NCBI GenBank assembly: GCA_011799875.1
Contig: CM022298.1
Coordinates: 722,357,622-722,421,621, forward strand
DNA length: 64,000 nt
DNA from: Thinopyrum elongatum
Lineage: Eukaryota; Streptophyta; Magnoliopsida; Poales; Poaceae
Direction: 5' to 3'
Shown: positions 35,101-45,509 of the stretch, piece by piece
How positions within the stretch are numbered: the first letter of the stretch is position 1
How the letters are laid out: each line of letters starts with the position of its first letter
The notes under the pieces: generated by a model
The model's database searches: none
What the model saw: only the letters and a program-made list of their open reading frames with translations
Told to the model about the DNA's origin: nothing
Position numbers and translations under genes: made by a program

Positions 35101-36882
35101 GGGATCACCCTTGGGTGGAGGAGGATCCCCGAGGATTTCAACAGGCAAGTTGTGTTTCAAAATAGGCCCTTGATTAAAGAATATTTCATCTATTTCCCTT
35201 CTTTCATTCATAAACATATCATTTTCATGGTCTAGCAAATATTGTTCTAAAGGATCAGTAGGAGGCACGGTAATAGAAGCAAGACCAATAATTTCATCCT
35301 TACTAGGTAATTCTTTATCATGGGGTTGTCTATGAAATTTAGAGAAATTAATATCATGAGACATATCCCCTAAACCAACAGTAACAATATCTTTCTCGCA
35401 GTCTATCTTAGCATTAACAGTATTCAAGAAAGGTCTACCAAATATAATGGAACAGAAGTCATCTTGTGGGGAAGCAAGAACAAGAAAATCAGCAGGATAT
35501 TTTATCTTCCCACACAAGACTTCAACATCTCTAACAATACAAATTGGTGATATAGTATCTCTATTGGCAAGCTTAATAGTAACATCAATATCTTCTATCT
35601 CAGCAGGTGCAATATCATTCATAATTTCTTTATATAAGGAAAAAGGAATTGCACTCACACTAGCACCCACATCACATAGGCCATGATAACAATGATCTCC
35701 AATTTTAACGGAAACAACAGGCATGCCAACAACAGGTCTATGTTTATCTTTAGTATCGGGTTTAGCAATTCTAGCAGCTTCATCACAGAAATAAATAACA
35801 TGCCCATCAATATTATCGACCAAGAGATCTTTAACCATAGCAATACTAGGTTCAAATTTAATTTGTTCAGGGGGTGTAGGTGTTCTAGTATAATTCTTAT
35901 GAACCACAGTTGGAGCTTTAGCATGATCCTTTATTCTAACAGGAAAAGGTGGTTTCTCAATATAAGCAGTAGGAACAATAGGATCAACATTATAAGTAAT
36001 GGTTTCTTCTTCAACTTTAATAGGTTCTACTACTTTAACTTTAATGGGAGGATGATATTTAAACCACTTCTCCTTAGGAAGATCAACATGAGTAGCAAAA
36101 GATTCACAGAAAGAAGCTACTATCTCAGAGTCAAGTCCATATTTAGTGCTAAAATCACAAAAAGCATCGGTATCCATAAAAGATTTAACACAATCAAACT
36201 TAAGGTTTATACCTGACTCCTTACCTTCGTCGAGTTCCCAATCTTCATAGTTGCGTTTAATTCTTTCCAATAAATCCCATTTGAATTCAAGAGTCTTCTT
36301 CATAAATGAACCAATACAAGAAGTATCGAGCATGGATCGATCATTGTGTGAAAGCCGAGCATAATTTTTTTGAATAATAATATCTCTTGAGAGCTCATGA
36401 TTGGGGCATGAATATAACATTGACTTAAGCCTCCCCCAAGCTTGAGCGATACTTTATCCTTCATGAGGCCAAAAATTATATATATAATTTCGATCACGAT
36501 GAACCAGATGCATATGATAAAACTTCTGATGAAATTCCAATTCCAATCGGTTGTAGTTCCATGATCCAATATCATCACATAGCCTATACCATGTCAATGC
36601 CTTTCGCTTCAAAGATAAAGGGAATACCTTCTTCTTGACAACATCCTCAGGCATACCTGCAAGCTTAAATAATCCACAAACTTCATTCACAAAGTTTAGG
36701 TGCATATCGGGATGTAATGTTCCATCTCCTGCATAAGGATTAGCTAGCAGTTTCTCTATCATACCCGAAGGAATCTGATAATAAATATTTTTAGTAGGTG
36801 CAGTAGGTTGAGGAGCAACTCTTTGCTCTTCCGGTCGGGGTGAAGATACCCCGAACAAGCCCCTCAAAGGATTATTTTCCAT
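32146..36882 (-). pseudogene. E1 Gypsy (Athila-type) gag-pol, one frame with three nonsense codons
   Basis: From ATG at 36882 to the stop at 32146 a single frame of about 1578 codons is broken only by TAA (36454-36456), TGA (34300-34302) and TAG (33940-33942). All three read as single-base changes from sense codons. Order: gag (MENNPLRGLFG; AWGRLKSMLYSCPNHE); aspartic protease CDVGAS near residue 405; reverse transcriptase with WVSHVHYVPKKGG and the catalytic FMDD near residue 845; RNase H ([15 protein letters not shown]); integrase with the HHCC finger ([19 protein letters not shown]) and DDE core ([17 protein letters not shown]). RT-RH-IN order is Ty3/Gypsy; the closest look is the Athila/Tat branch. 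It would make particles, copy the RNA and integrate it; this copy is inactive. Confidence 0.93.
36431..36443 (-). other. Internal copy of the E1 polypurine tract (site 3, within gag)
   Basis: ctcccccaagctt inside the gag coding sequence, where it encodes AWGR. Identical to 29741-29753 and 31249-31261. Confidence 0.55.
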
Positions 36883-36959
36883 AGTAACAAGTGACAGTAA
36901 ATTTCAGCACACTATATAAATGTTTCCTTACCAATTTCCACTTACCAAAGGCGCTTCAC

Positions 36960-36977
36960 TCCCTGGCAACAGCGCCA
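36960..36977 (-). promoter_or_regulatory. E1 primer binding site (tRNA-Asp)
   Basis: On the minus strand tggcgctgttgccaggga lies 11 bases inside the 5' LTR. It matches the complement of the plant tRNA-Asp 3' end in 16 of 18 positions. tRNA-Asp priming is usual in Athila-type elements. Confidence 0.85.
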
Positions 36978-36988
36978 GAAAAGGGTCT

Positions 36989-38504
36989 TGATGACCCACA
37001 AGTATAGGGGATCTATCGTAGTCCTTTCGATAAGTAAGAGTGTCGAACCCAACGAGGAGCAGAAGAAAATGACAAGCGGTTTTCAGCAAGGTATTCTCTG
37101 CAAGCACTGAAATTATCGGTAACAGATAGTTGTGTGATAAGATAATGTGTAACGAGTAACAAGTGACAAAAGTAAACAAGGTGCAGCAAGGTGGCCCAAT
37201 CCTTTTTGTTGCAAAGGACAAGCCTGGACAAACTCTTATATAAAGCAAAGCGCTCCCGAGGACACATGGGAATTGTTGTCAAGTTAGTTTTCATCATGCT
37301 CATATGATTCGCGTTCGTTACTTTGATAATTTGATATGTGGGTGGACCGGTGCTTGGGTGCTGCCCTTCCTTGGACAAGCCTCCCACTTATGATTAACCC
37401 CTCTCGCAAGCATCCGCAACTACGAAAGAAGAATTAAGATAAATCTAACCATAGCATGAAACATATGGATCCAAATTAGCCCCTTACGAAGCAACGCATA
37501 AACTAGGGCTTAAGCTTCTGTCACTCTAGCAACCCATCATCTACCTATTACTTCCCAATGCCTTCCCCTAGGCCCAAATAATGGTGAAGTGTCATGTAGT
37601 CGACGTTCACATAACACCACTAGAGGTGAGACAACATACATCTAATCAAAATATCAAACGAATACCAAATTCACATGATTACTTATAACAAGACTTCTCC
37701 CATGTCCTCAGGAACAAACGTAACTACTCACAAAGCATATTCATGTTCATAATTAGAAGAGTATTAATTATCATTAAGGATCTGAACATATGATCTTCCA
37801 CCGAATAAACCAACTAGCATGAACTACAAGGAGTAATCAACACTACTAGCAACCCACGGGTACCAATCTGAGGTTTTAAGACAAAGATCGGATACAAGAG
37901 ATGAACTAGGGTTTGAGAGGAGATGGTGCTGGTGAAGATGTTGATGGAGATTGACCCCCTCTCGATGAGAGGATCGTTGGTGGTGACGATGGCGATGATT
38001 TCCCCCTCCGGGAGGGATGTTTCCCTGGCAGAACAGCTCCGCCGGAGCCCTAGATTGGTTCTGCCCAAGTTCCACCTCGAGACGGCGGCGCTTCGTCCCG
38101 AAAGCTTCCTTCTGATTTTTTTCAGGTCAAAACACACCATGTAGCAGAAGATGGGCATCGGGGGCCTGCCAGGGGCCCCACAAGGATGGGGGGCGCGCCC
38201 CCCTGGGCACGCCCTCCACCCTTGTGGATGGCAGGTGGCCCCCCTCTGGTAGTTTCTTCCCTAATATTTTTTATATATTCCAAAAATATTCCGTGAAGTT
38301 TCAGGACTTTTGGAGTTGTGCAGAATAGGTCTCTAATATTTGCTCCTTTTCCAGTTCAGAATTCCAGCTGCCGGCATTCTCCTTCTTCATGTAAACCTTA
38401 TAAAATAAGAGAGAAAAGGCATACGTATTGTGATATAATGTGTAATAACAGCCCATAATGCAATAAATATCAATATAAAAGCATGATGCAAAATGGACGT
38501 ATCA
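36989..38504 (-). mobile_element. E1 5' LTR (1516 bases)
   Basis: Bounded by tgatgaccc (36989) and gtatca (38504). Contains a TATA-like box (38269-38277) and a 50-base GC hairpin (arms 38178-38185 and 38220-38227), then about 1.2 kb to the LTR end. This 5' LTR is uninterrupted. Confidence 0.93.
38269..38277 (-). promoter_or_regulatory. Putative E1 LTR TATA box
   Basis: Minus-strand tatataaaa within gaatatataaaaaatattag, 227 bases from the LTR start. It predicts a transcript start near 38240, right before the GC hairpin, which would then be at the 5' end of the RNA. The equivalent in E0 is at about 811-820. Confidence 0.5.
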
Positions 38505-38509
38505 ACAGC
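38505..38509. repeat. Target site duplication of E1 (right copy, acagc)
   Basis: Identical to 19757-19761. Removing E1 plus one copy joins the two halves of the CACTA exon in the same frame. Confidence 0.9.
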
Positions 38510-40032
38510 CGCCTTCAAAGTCAGGTTCTGCCATTTCGTCATTAGCTCACAATATTGAGCCTCCGTGATAGTATCCGCGGGGTAGCGAGGAGCCGTGAAA
38601 TCAGGCTGAATGAGCTCCGTGGAAGCCACACTGCTTCTCCGCTGAGATGGTGGGGTAGCTTCTGGGGCAGCGTCGAACCAAGGATCTTCGTGCCGCTGAG
38701 ATAGTTGGCCGGTTGCTACAAGTTCCTCTAGCTTTGCTATTCTTGCATTGAGCTTCTTCATTTCGCTCACTTCCGCTTTCCTCTTTCTCTCTCGGCTTCT
38801 GTAACCACCGCTGTCGGGAAACCCAACCACCCACAGAACGGAGCCTGGTGTGCCTCGTGTTCGTCCAGGGTGCTCAGGATTCCCGAGGGCCTTTGTCAGC
38901 TCATCCTTCTCTCTGTCGGGGATGAACGTCCCTTCCTGCGCTGCCCTGATATATTGCTGAAGCTTCTTGATCGGTATTGCAAGTTGCTCGTCCGTCCAAA
39001 GACACTCCCCTGTTTTTGGGTCCAAAGTTCCCCCAACCCCGAAGAACCAAGTCCTTGAACGATCTGGCCAGTTCAATGTCGCTGGTTGGACCCCTTTAGC
39101 AAGCAGGTCTTGCTCAACTTTGTCCCACAACGGCCGGGTTTTGTAGTAGCCACCTGACCCCGTGTGATGGTGATACTTCTTCTTTGCAGCATTTTTCTTG
39201 TTTGTCTCTGACCTTTTCTTACCCTTATCCAATTTCTTGTAGGCCACAAATGCGGGCTAGTGATCTCTTATCTTCTCATATCGACCGGTGAATTCTGGAG
39301 TCTTCCCTTTGTCGACAAACTTTGTGTTCAACTCTTTCTTCCAGTTCCTAAATAGATCTGCCATCTTCTTAAGAGCAAACTTCTTGACCTTTGGCTCTAT
39401 AACTGGCTTATTCAGATCCTCCTCTGGCGGTAGGCTGAAATTTGTCATCAGCGAGGTCCAAAGATCACATTTCAGTCTATCCTGGACATAAGAAACTTCA
39501 GGGTCGTCCTTACTCTTATTCCATTGCTGGACGCTGTCCCTAACAATAGCTCCGCACTGATGTACAAATGCGTCCTTGGTCCGATTGGGAGCAATCGGTT
39601 GGCCGTCGTTCGCGATTTCTGTGATCGTGAACTTTTCATCTTGGCGCAACCTTTTCGTTGGGCCTCGTCACCTTACGGAAGTTTGGCTCGATCCGGAGGG
39701 CTATAAAAGAAGAAAGAAGCGTTAATATATGTACATACCAAAACAATTAATGCATCAAGTCAGCACAGGCTTAATTAATATATATACCTCACCGGACTTT
39801 GCAACAGCTCCCTCCTCCATTCGGTCACCAGAGCCGTCATCATGATCTCCTTCCTCCGCCATTCGGTCACTGGAGCTGTCATGATCTCCTTCCTCCTCCA
39901 TTGTTGGATCACCGGAGCCGTCATCCTCTCCTTCCTGACCATCGGTGTCATTGAGAAACGACAAGGGATCACCTCCGGTGAGGATTATATCCCCCAACAA
40001 CTGTTCTTGTTCCAAGTCTCTTTCCATAGTTT

Positions 40033-40970
40033 CTGCAAATATTACAATATGGCAATATACAAACATGAGAGATGGATTAATTAGTGGCAAACATAGACCT
40101 AGCTAATCACAACAAGGAATCATATGCATATATGAGCAATGGATTAGTTGCGGACCGCCTCTCTCATGCATGTCCGACGTCCCCCCTCATGTCAGGTAGG
40201 GGCGGGAGGGGGTAGGAGATTGACAACGCTCTTTCTTCTAGGGTTTAGGTGGCCTCAAGAGTTTATCGGGTAGGGGTGGGAGGGGGTAGGAGATCGACAA
40301 TGCTCTTTCTTCTAGGGTTTGGGTGGCCTCAAGAGTTGGTCGGGCGAGCAGACCGGGAGTAAATTAGTTACTTTGAACTTCATAAATTTGGGTGGCCTCG
40401 AGAGTTGGTCGGGTGAGAGGGGGTTGATCGACGTCCCCCCTCATGTCGAAGTTATCGGGGATTCGTTTCGAGAGAAAATACAACACTTGATATGTTTCGA
40501 ATATATGAACATTTTAACTTAGTAAGTTATCGGGGAGGGGGCTCGGCGTCGCGGCAGGGACGGCGTCGGGGGCGGCGACGAGGAGCTACATCCATGGGTC
40601 ATATATAAAAACTTTGTCTGAACAAAAAACTTTCTATGAACATCATTGCTCATATATCAATGCATACATCCATGGATCATCATTGCTCATATATCCATGG
40701 TCATATATAAAAACTTTCTATGAACAAAAAACTTTCTATGAACAAAAAAAAAATTCTATGAACAAAAGACTTTCTATTAACATCATTGCTCATATATATA
40801 TCAATGCATACATATCCATATCCATCAAAAAGTTCTATGAAAAAAATTCATATGAAAAAACATACATACATCAAAAAGTTCTGTGAAAAAACATCATAAA
40901 CAGAAATTTGCATATGAACATACATGCATAAAAAACAGAAATTTGCATATGAACGTATATATCTGCTAAT
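40033..40970. repeat. CACTA spacer upstream of the second-ORF gene, with local repeats
   Basis: A 74-base tandem repeat (gtaggggcgggagggggtag and following) covers about 40196-40345, with a third partial copy near 40385-40425. Bases 40595-40935 hold short repeats of catatataaaaactttctatgaaca and tcattgctcatatat. No ORF with recognisable content; this may be the promoter or leader region of the second-ORF gene. Confidence 0.55.
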
Positions 40971-41320
40971 AAGCATGCGGCGGCGGCAAGCAGAGCGTGC
41001 GGCGGCGGCGGCAAGCAGAGCACGCGGGGGAGGCATCGGGGCAGGGGCTCACTGGAGGGCCAGCAGGCGACGAGGGGAGCGCGCGGGGGAGGCGTCGGGG
41101 CAGGGGCGCGGCGACCGCGACCTCGGGCCGGCTCGGGAAGGCGACGGCGACGTCGGGGCAGGGGCGCGGCAACGGCGTCGTCGGGGCAGGGCTCGGGGAG
41201 GCGACAGCAATGGCGACGTCGGGGCAGGGCTCGGGGAGGCGACGGCGACGACGTCGGGGCAGCCTGGCGGCGTCGATGAGCTCGGCGTTGTCGGGGCAAC
41301 TGGTAGATGAAAACTGAAAA
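40971..41320. repeat. GC-rich degenerate minisatellite (cgtcggggcaggg)
   Basis: About ten imperfect units around cggcgacgtcggggcagggctcggggagg, period 25-40 bases. It keeps frames open on both strands by composition (Pro/Arg/Ala-rich), so those ORFs are not evidence of a gene. Confidence 0.65.
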
Positions 41321-41339
41321 TTTCTAAGTGTTTGCTTAT

Positions 41340-41590
41340 ATACACGAAGCATTGGTCCCAGTTCGTGGCACCAACCGGGACCAATGCCCCCCTTTAGTCC
41401 CGGTTGGTGCCACCAACCGGGACCAAAGGTCAGTTTTCGTCGGCCCAAAGGGCGGGAAGCAGAGACCTTTTGTCTCGGTTGGTGGCACCAACCGGGACTA
41501 AAGGGGAGCATTGGTCCCGATTTGAGCCACGAACCGGGACCAAAGGCCCCCTTTAGTCCCGGTTGTTGCCACCAACCGGGACCAAAGACC
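41340..41590. repeat. Array of CACTA subterminal-type repeats inside the element
   Basis: At least six copies of the ttggtgcc/gccaccaaccgggacc and tttagtcccggttg type, paired as inverted repeats, of the same sort as at 17018-17214. They lie between the two CACTA genes rather than at an end. Confidence 0.7.
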
Positions 41591-42326
41591 TTGTGCTGTA
41601 ACTGGCGCGGTGCAGTGGGATGTTTAGTCCCACCTCGCTAGCTGAGAGGCCTCGAGAGTGGTTTATAAGCGCTGCTGCGCCAACCCTCTCGAGCTCCTCT
41701 CAACTGCAGGCCTACGGGCCTAATTTCACACTCCTCTGCCTGTGGGCCTACTGGGCCTGCATCCTGGCCCAACCAGCTAGTTGGGTTTCTAGTCGTATGC
41801 AGGCTATGGTGGCCCTGTAGGCGGCATTTTTTAATTTTTTTCCAGTATTTTTTTGCTTTTTGCTTTTTTTAGAGTTTTTGAGTGATTCTTTTTGCTTTAA
41901 GTCACAAAAATTATAAACTTTCTGTTAGTGCCATTAGTTTTCAAATTTGAATAGTTTAAACTTGAATTCTATGAAATTTGTGTGAATCACTAGTTTGTGA
42001 ATAACTTTACTTTAAAATATTATAGTTTTGTTTTAGTTGATCATAACAAAAAAAATTAATTAATTCGTTTTAGTTGTATAAATTTTATATAATTTCAGTT
42101 GTATTAATTTTATTTTTTATTGATTCTTTTTACTTGATTCCTTTTGCTATTAGAGTTTTATAAAAGCTTTTTAGTTGATTCTTTTTTCTATTGAAGAATA
42201 TTATAGTTTTGTTTTAGTTGATCATAACAGAATATTTTAATTGATTCTTTTTAGTTGATTCTTTTTGCTATTAGAGTTTTATAAAAGTTTTCTAGTTCAT
42301 TCTTTTTGCTATTAGTTCATTCTTTG
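41591..42326. other. CACTA intergenic module, with TTAGTTGATTCTTTTTGCT repeats
   Basis: gtgggatgtttagtcccacc (about 41612-41631) is a short palindrome, followed by a TATA-like ggtttataagc (41659-41669). Bases 41880-42310 contain several copies of tttagttgattctttttgct. No gene. Confidence 0.45.
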
Positions 42327-43207
42327 AGCTAAATGACCCTGAAATTGAAAAGCACGACAAATGAAGTCTGAAAAGGTTGAAAGTTGGCATGGTATCATCA
42401 TTTCACCCACATAGCATGTGCTAAAAAGTTGAGAGGGTTACGGCAAAAACTGGATGCACTTCATGTACAAAATGGACAATCTCTTTCGAAGTATCAGGGT
42501 TTCGGACGAAAACTCATCTGTTACAAAGGGATTTCATTTTTTTTTAACTTATTTGAACTCCAGACTTTTTGTGTGTTCAAAATTCACCATTCAAAGCCAC
42601 ATCATCTATTTTTAACCCTTTCTGACTTCATTTGGTATTTTTCATGCATTTACTGATTTTTTTGAGCTAAATGACCCTGAAATTGAAAAGCACTACAAAT
42701 GAAGTCTGAAAAGGTTGAAAGTTGACATGGTATCATCATTTCACCCACATAGAATGTGCTAAAAAGTTGAGAGGGTTACGACAAAAACTTGATGCACTTC
42801 TTGTGCAAAATGGACAATCTCTTTCGAAGTATCAAGGTTTCGAACGAAAACTCATCTGTTACAAAGGGATTTCATTTTTTGAACTTATTTGAACTCCAGA
42901 CTTTTTGTGTGTTCAAAATGCACCATTCAAAGCCACATCATCAATTTTCAGCCCTTTCTGACTTCATTTGGTATTTTTCATGCATTTACTGATTTTTTTA
43001 GCTAAATGACCCTGAAATTGAAAAGCACTACAAATGAACTCTGAACAGGTTGAAAGTTGGCATGGTATCATCATTTCACCCACATAGCATGTGCTAAAAA
43101 GTTGAGAGGGTTACGGCAAAAGCTGGATGCACTTCGTGTACAAAATGGACAATCTCTTTCGAAGTATCAGGGTTTCAGATGAAAACTCATATGTTACAAA
43201 AGGCATC
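42327..43207. repeat. ~337-bp tandem repeat, 2.6 copies, in the CACTA
   Basis: Units begin agctaaatgaccctgaaatt at 42327, 42665 and 43000 (periods 338 and 335). Each contains cacatag(c/a)atgtgctaaaaag and ctctttcgaagtatca. The last unit stops just before the TNP2 stop codon. Confidence 0.85.
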
Positions 43208-43234
43208 ATCAGAATAGTTGTGGAGAGAAAGTCT

Positions 43235-44005
43235 TCACTTTTTCTTCGCTTGTGTCCTTTGCTTATTGTGCCGTAACCATGGATAATCTTCATCGTTTAA
43301 CAGGGTGCTTGGGTCAGCCTTGACTTTGAAGGGAGGAATTTCATGAAACTTTTCATAATCTTCAGACATGTCTGTCTTGCCCTCTACTCCCACGATGTCT
43401 CTTTTCCCTGAAAGAACTATGTGGCGCTTTGGCTCATCGTATGATGTATTTGCTTCCTTATCTTTTCTTTTTCTCGGTTTGGTAGACATGTCCTTCATAT
43501 AGAAAACATGCGCCACATCATTGGCTAGGACGAATGGTTCGTCTGTGTACCCAAGATTGTTCAGATCCACTGTTGTCATTCCGTACTGTGGGTCTACTTG
43601 TACCCCGCCTCCTGATAGATAGACCCATTTGCACTGAAACAAAGGGACCTTAAAATCATGTCCATAGTCAAGTTCCCATATGTCCACTATGTAACCATAA
43701 TATGTGTCCTTTCCCCTCTTGGTTGCTGCATCAAAGCGGACACCACTATTTTGGTTGGTGCTCTTTTGATCTTGGGTGATTGTGTAAAATGTATTCCCAT
43801 TTATCTCGTACCCTTTGTAAGTCAATACAGTCGAAGATGGTCCCCTGGCCAATGAGTACAGCTCATCAGAAATAGTGGTGTCACCCATGAGATGTGTTTG
43901 CAACCAACTGCCGAAAGTCCTGATGTGTTCACATGTAATCCAGTCATCACACTGCTCCGGGTGTTTGGAGCGCAGAATATTCATGTGTACATTGACATAC
44001 GAGGT
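43235..44005 (-). pseudogene. C-terminal part of CACTA TNP2-type transposase (DUF4216)
   Basis: The open frame on the minus strand carries GPSSTVLTYKGYEINGNTFY, NSGVRFDA, DTYYGYIVDIWELDY, FKVPLFQCKWV and TTVDLNNLGYTDEPFVLA, then a Lys/Arg-rich tail. This is the DUF4216-type region at the end of plant CACTA transposases, which cut and move the element by binding terminal and subterminal repeats. The catalytic core is missing because the second Athila-type element begins at 44006; the N-terminal part would lie beyond its other end, outside the window. The 27 codons continuing past 44005 in the open frame are LTR sequence, not transposase. No stop within the CACTA-derived part. Confidence 0.85.
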
Positions 44006-45495
44006 TGATAACCCACAAGTATAGGGGATCATTTGTAGTCTTCTTCGATAAATAAGAGTGTCGAACCCAACGAGGAGCTAAAGGCAGAACAAATATTCCC
44101 TCAAGTTCTATAGACCACCGATACAACTCTACGCACACTTGACGTTTGCTTTACCTAAAACAAGTATGAAACTATTTTGCAAGAATAAAACTACGAGTAC
44201 TTTGCAATAATAAAACTACGAATAAATTGCGAGACAGTAAAAGTAGATAGCTTTTGTCAACAAGAAAGTCATTTGTCCCTAGGTAATCGATAACAAGTAC
44301 CGGTAATCATTCTTGCAATTTTACATGAGGGAGAGGCATGAGCTAACATACTTTCTCTACTTGGATCATATGCACTTATGATTGGACCCCTAGGAAGCAT
44401 CCGCAACTACTAAAGATCATTAAGGTCGTGAAACCCAACCATAGCATTAAGTATCAAGTCCTCTTTATCCCATATGCAACAACCCACCTACTCGGGTTTA
44501 AGCTTCTGTCACTCTCGCAACCCACCATAAGCAAATCATGAACATATTGCAACACCCTACAGCGGGAACCCCTCCGTTTGCACAAGACGGAGGGCACCGT
44601 AGGACAGCACCATAAATAAAATATACAATCATACCAACCAAGATCACAATTAACCCATAGGACAAAACGGATCTACTCAAACATCATAGGATAACCAAAT
44701 ATCATTGGGAAATAATATATGGAGTTGAGCACCATGTTTAAGTAGAGATTACAGCGGGGAAGAGAGGTGCTACACCGCTGGATAGAGGGGGAGAAAGTTG
44801 GTGTTGATGGTAGCAAGATTGTTGATGTAGATCGCCATCATGATCCTTGCCCCGGCGGCACTCTGGCGCCACCGGGAGAGAGGGGGAGAGAGCCTCCCTC
44901 CTTCTTATTCTTCCTTGGCCTCCCCCCTAGATGGGAGGGGAATTCCCCCTCTGGTCCATGGCCTCCATGGCGGTGGAGGGGCGTGAGCCACTCCAAGATT
45001 GGATCTCCCTCTCTGTTCTCTTCTGTTTCGCGTTCCCCAGATCTGGCCGAAAACCGTTTCTTATATTCCGGGAGATCCGTAACTCCGATTGCGCTGAGAT
45101 TTTAACACGATTTTTTTCTGGATATAAGCTTCCTTGCACCCAAAGTAGAGCTCCAACCGATATCTGAGGAGGGCACAACCAACCAGGGCGCGCTTGGCCC
45201 CTGGGGCGCGCCTTGGTGTCTTGTGGGGGCTGTGGCCCCCCGTTTGCGTTTATTCCAAGTCCCAAAAATCCCATATATTCCAAAATAATTCTCCGTAAAA
45301 TTTTATTCCATTTGGACTTCGTTTGATATGGATTTTCTATGAAATAAAAAGCATGCAACAAACAGGAACTGGCACTGGGCACTGGATCAATAGGTTAGTC
45401 CAATAAATCATATAAAAAGTTGCCAAAAGTGTATAAAAGTTGTATAATATTGGCATGAAACAATCAAAAATTATAGATACGATGGAAACGTATCA
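44006..45495 (-). mobile_element. E2 3' LTR (1490 bases)
   Basis: Bounded by tgataaccc (44006) and cgtatca (45495). The equivalent of the Copia insertion site in the other LTR (gggcac) is intact here at 45171-45176. Confidence 0.92.
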
Positions 45496-45509
45496 GCATC
45501 CCCAAGCTT
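45496..45509 (-). promoter_or_regulatory. E2 polypurine tract
   Basis: Minus-strand aagcttggggatgc abuts the 3' LTR start (TGATACG). Further copies lie at 47594-47607 (identical) and 47650-47663 (one change). Confidence 0.75.

Larger units (their letters stand above)
19762..38504 (-). mobile_element. E1: Athila-type Gypsy LTR retrotransposon (complete, itself interrupted)
   Basis: A complete minus-oriented element with 3' LTR (19762-20938 plus 29389-29739), PPT, 3' ORF, gag-pol, tRNA-Asp PBS and 5' LTR (36989-38504). It is flanked by a perfect five-base target duplication acagc (19757-19761 and 38505-38509). Net length without the nested Angela element is about 10.3 kb. Over the first ~540 aligned LTR bases I counted about 12 differences by eye (near 2.2 percent), a young insertion. 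It resembles the abundant Triticeae Fatima/Sabrina/WHAM group; the exact family is not checked. Confidence 0.93.
17557..40032 (-). pseudogene. CACTA second ORF: Transposase_24-like / Ulp1 (C48)-like protein, broken by element E1
   Basis: Exons read on the minus strand: 40032-39788 (ATG at 40027, acidic Asp/Glu/Gly repeats), 39700-38505 continued at 19761-18605, 18520-18347, 18261-18151, 18066-18001, one near 17882-17800 with uncertain borders, and about 17690-17557 (stop TAG). The middle part carries plant Ptta/En-Spm transposase (Transposase_24-type) sequence: AFVHQCGAIVRDSV, YYKTRPLWDKVEQDL, NPEHPGRTRG. A proline-rich linker follows. The end has the C48 cysteine-protease pieces FHFILLEI (catalytic His), VLDS (catalytic Asp) and NNLCGYYVCEFI (catalytic Cys), as in SUMO/Ulp1 proteases. 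The gene is dead: nonsense TAG at 39257-39259, a probable frameshift near 39665, and an 18.7-kb Athila-type insertion in the large exon. The role of Ulp1 domains in transposons is not settled. Confidence 0.72.
16997..44005 (-). mobile_element. CACTA (En/Spm-like) DNA transposon, interrupted, right end outside window
   Basis: The left terminus CACTAGTGGAAAAC begins at 16997 and is followed by subterminal repeats. CACTA sequence occupies 16997-19761 and 38505-44005. The gap is the Athila-type element E1, and at 44006 a second Athila-type element (E2) interrupts again. Gene order on the minus strand is TNP2 (43235-44005, tail only), a tandem repeat block, then a second gene (40032-17557). This is the usual CACTA layout of transposase followed by an accessory ORF. 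The other terminus must lie beyond 64000. The preceding three bases are ccc; the matching target duplication cannot be checked. Confidence 0.8.

Noticed and set aside
40871..41511. Several 110-180 codon ORFs on both strands
   Set aside because: They fall in a GC-rich minisatellite and CACTA repeats; Pro/Arg/Ala composition follows from the repeat, not from a protein.
44767..45382. ORFs of 112 and 151 codons in the E2 LTR, also at 50693-51173
   Set aside because: The same ORFs appear in both LTRs with indels and stops; they are LTR sequence read by chance.
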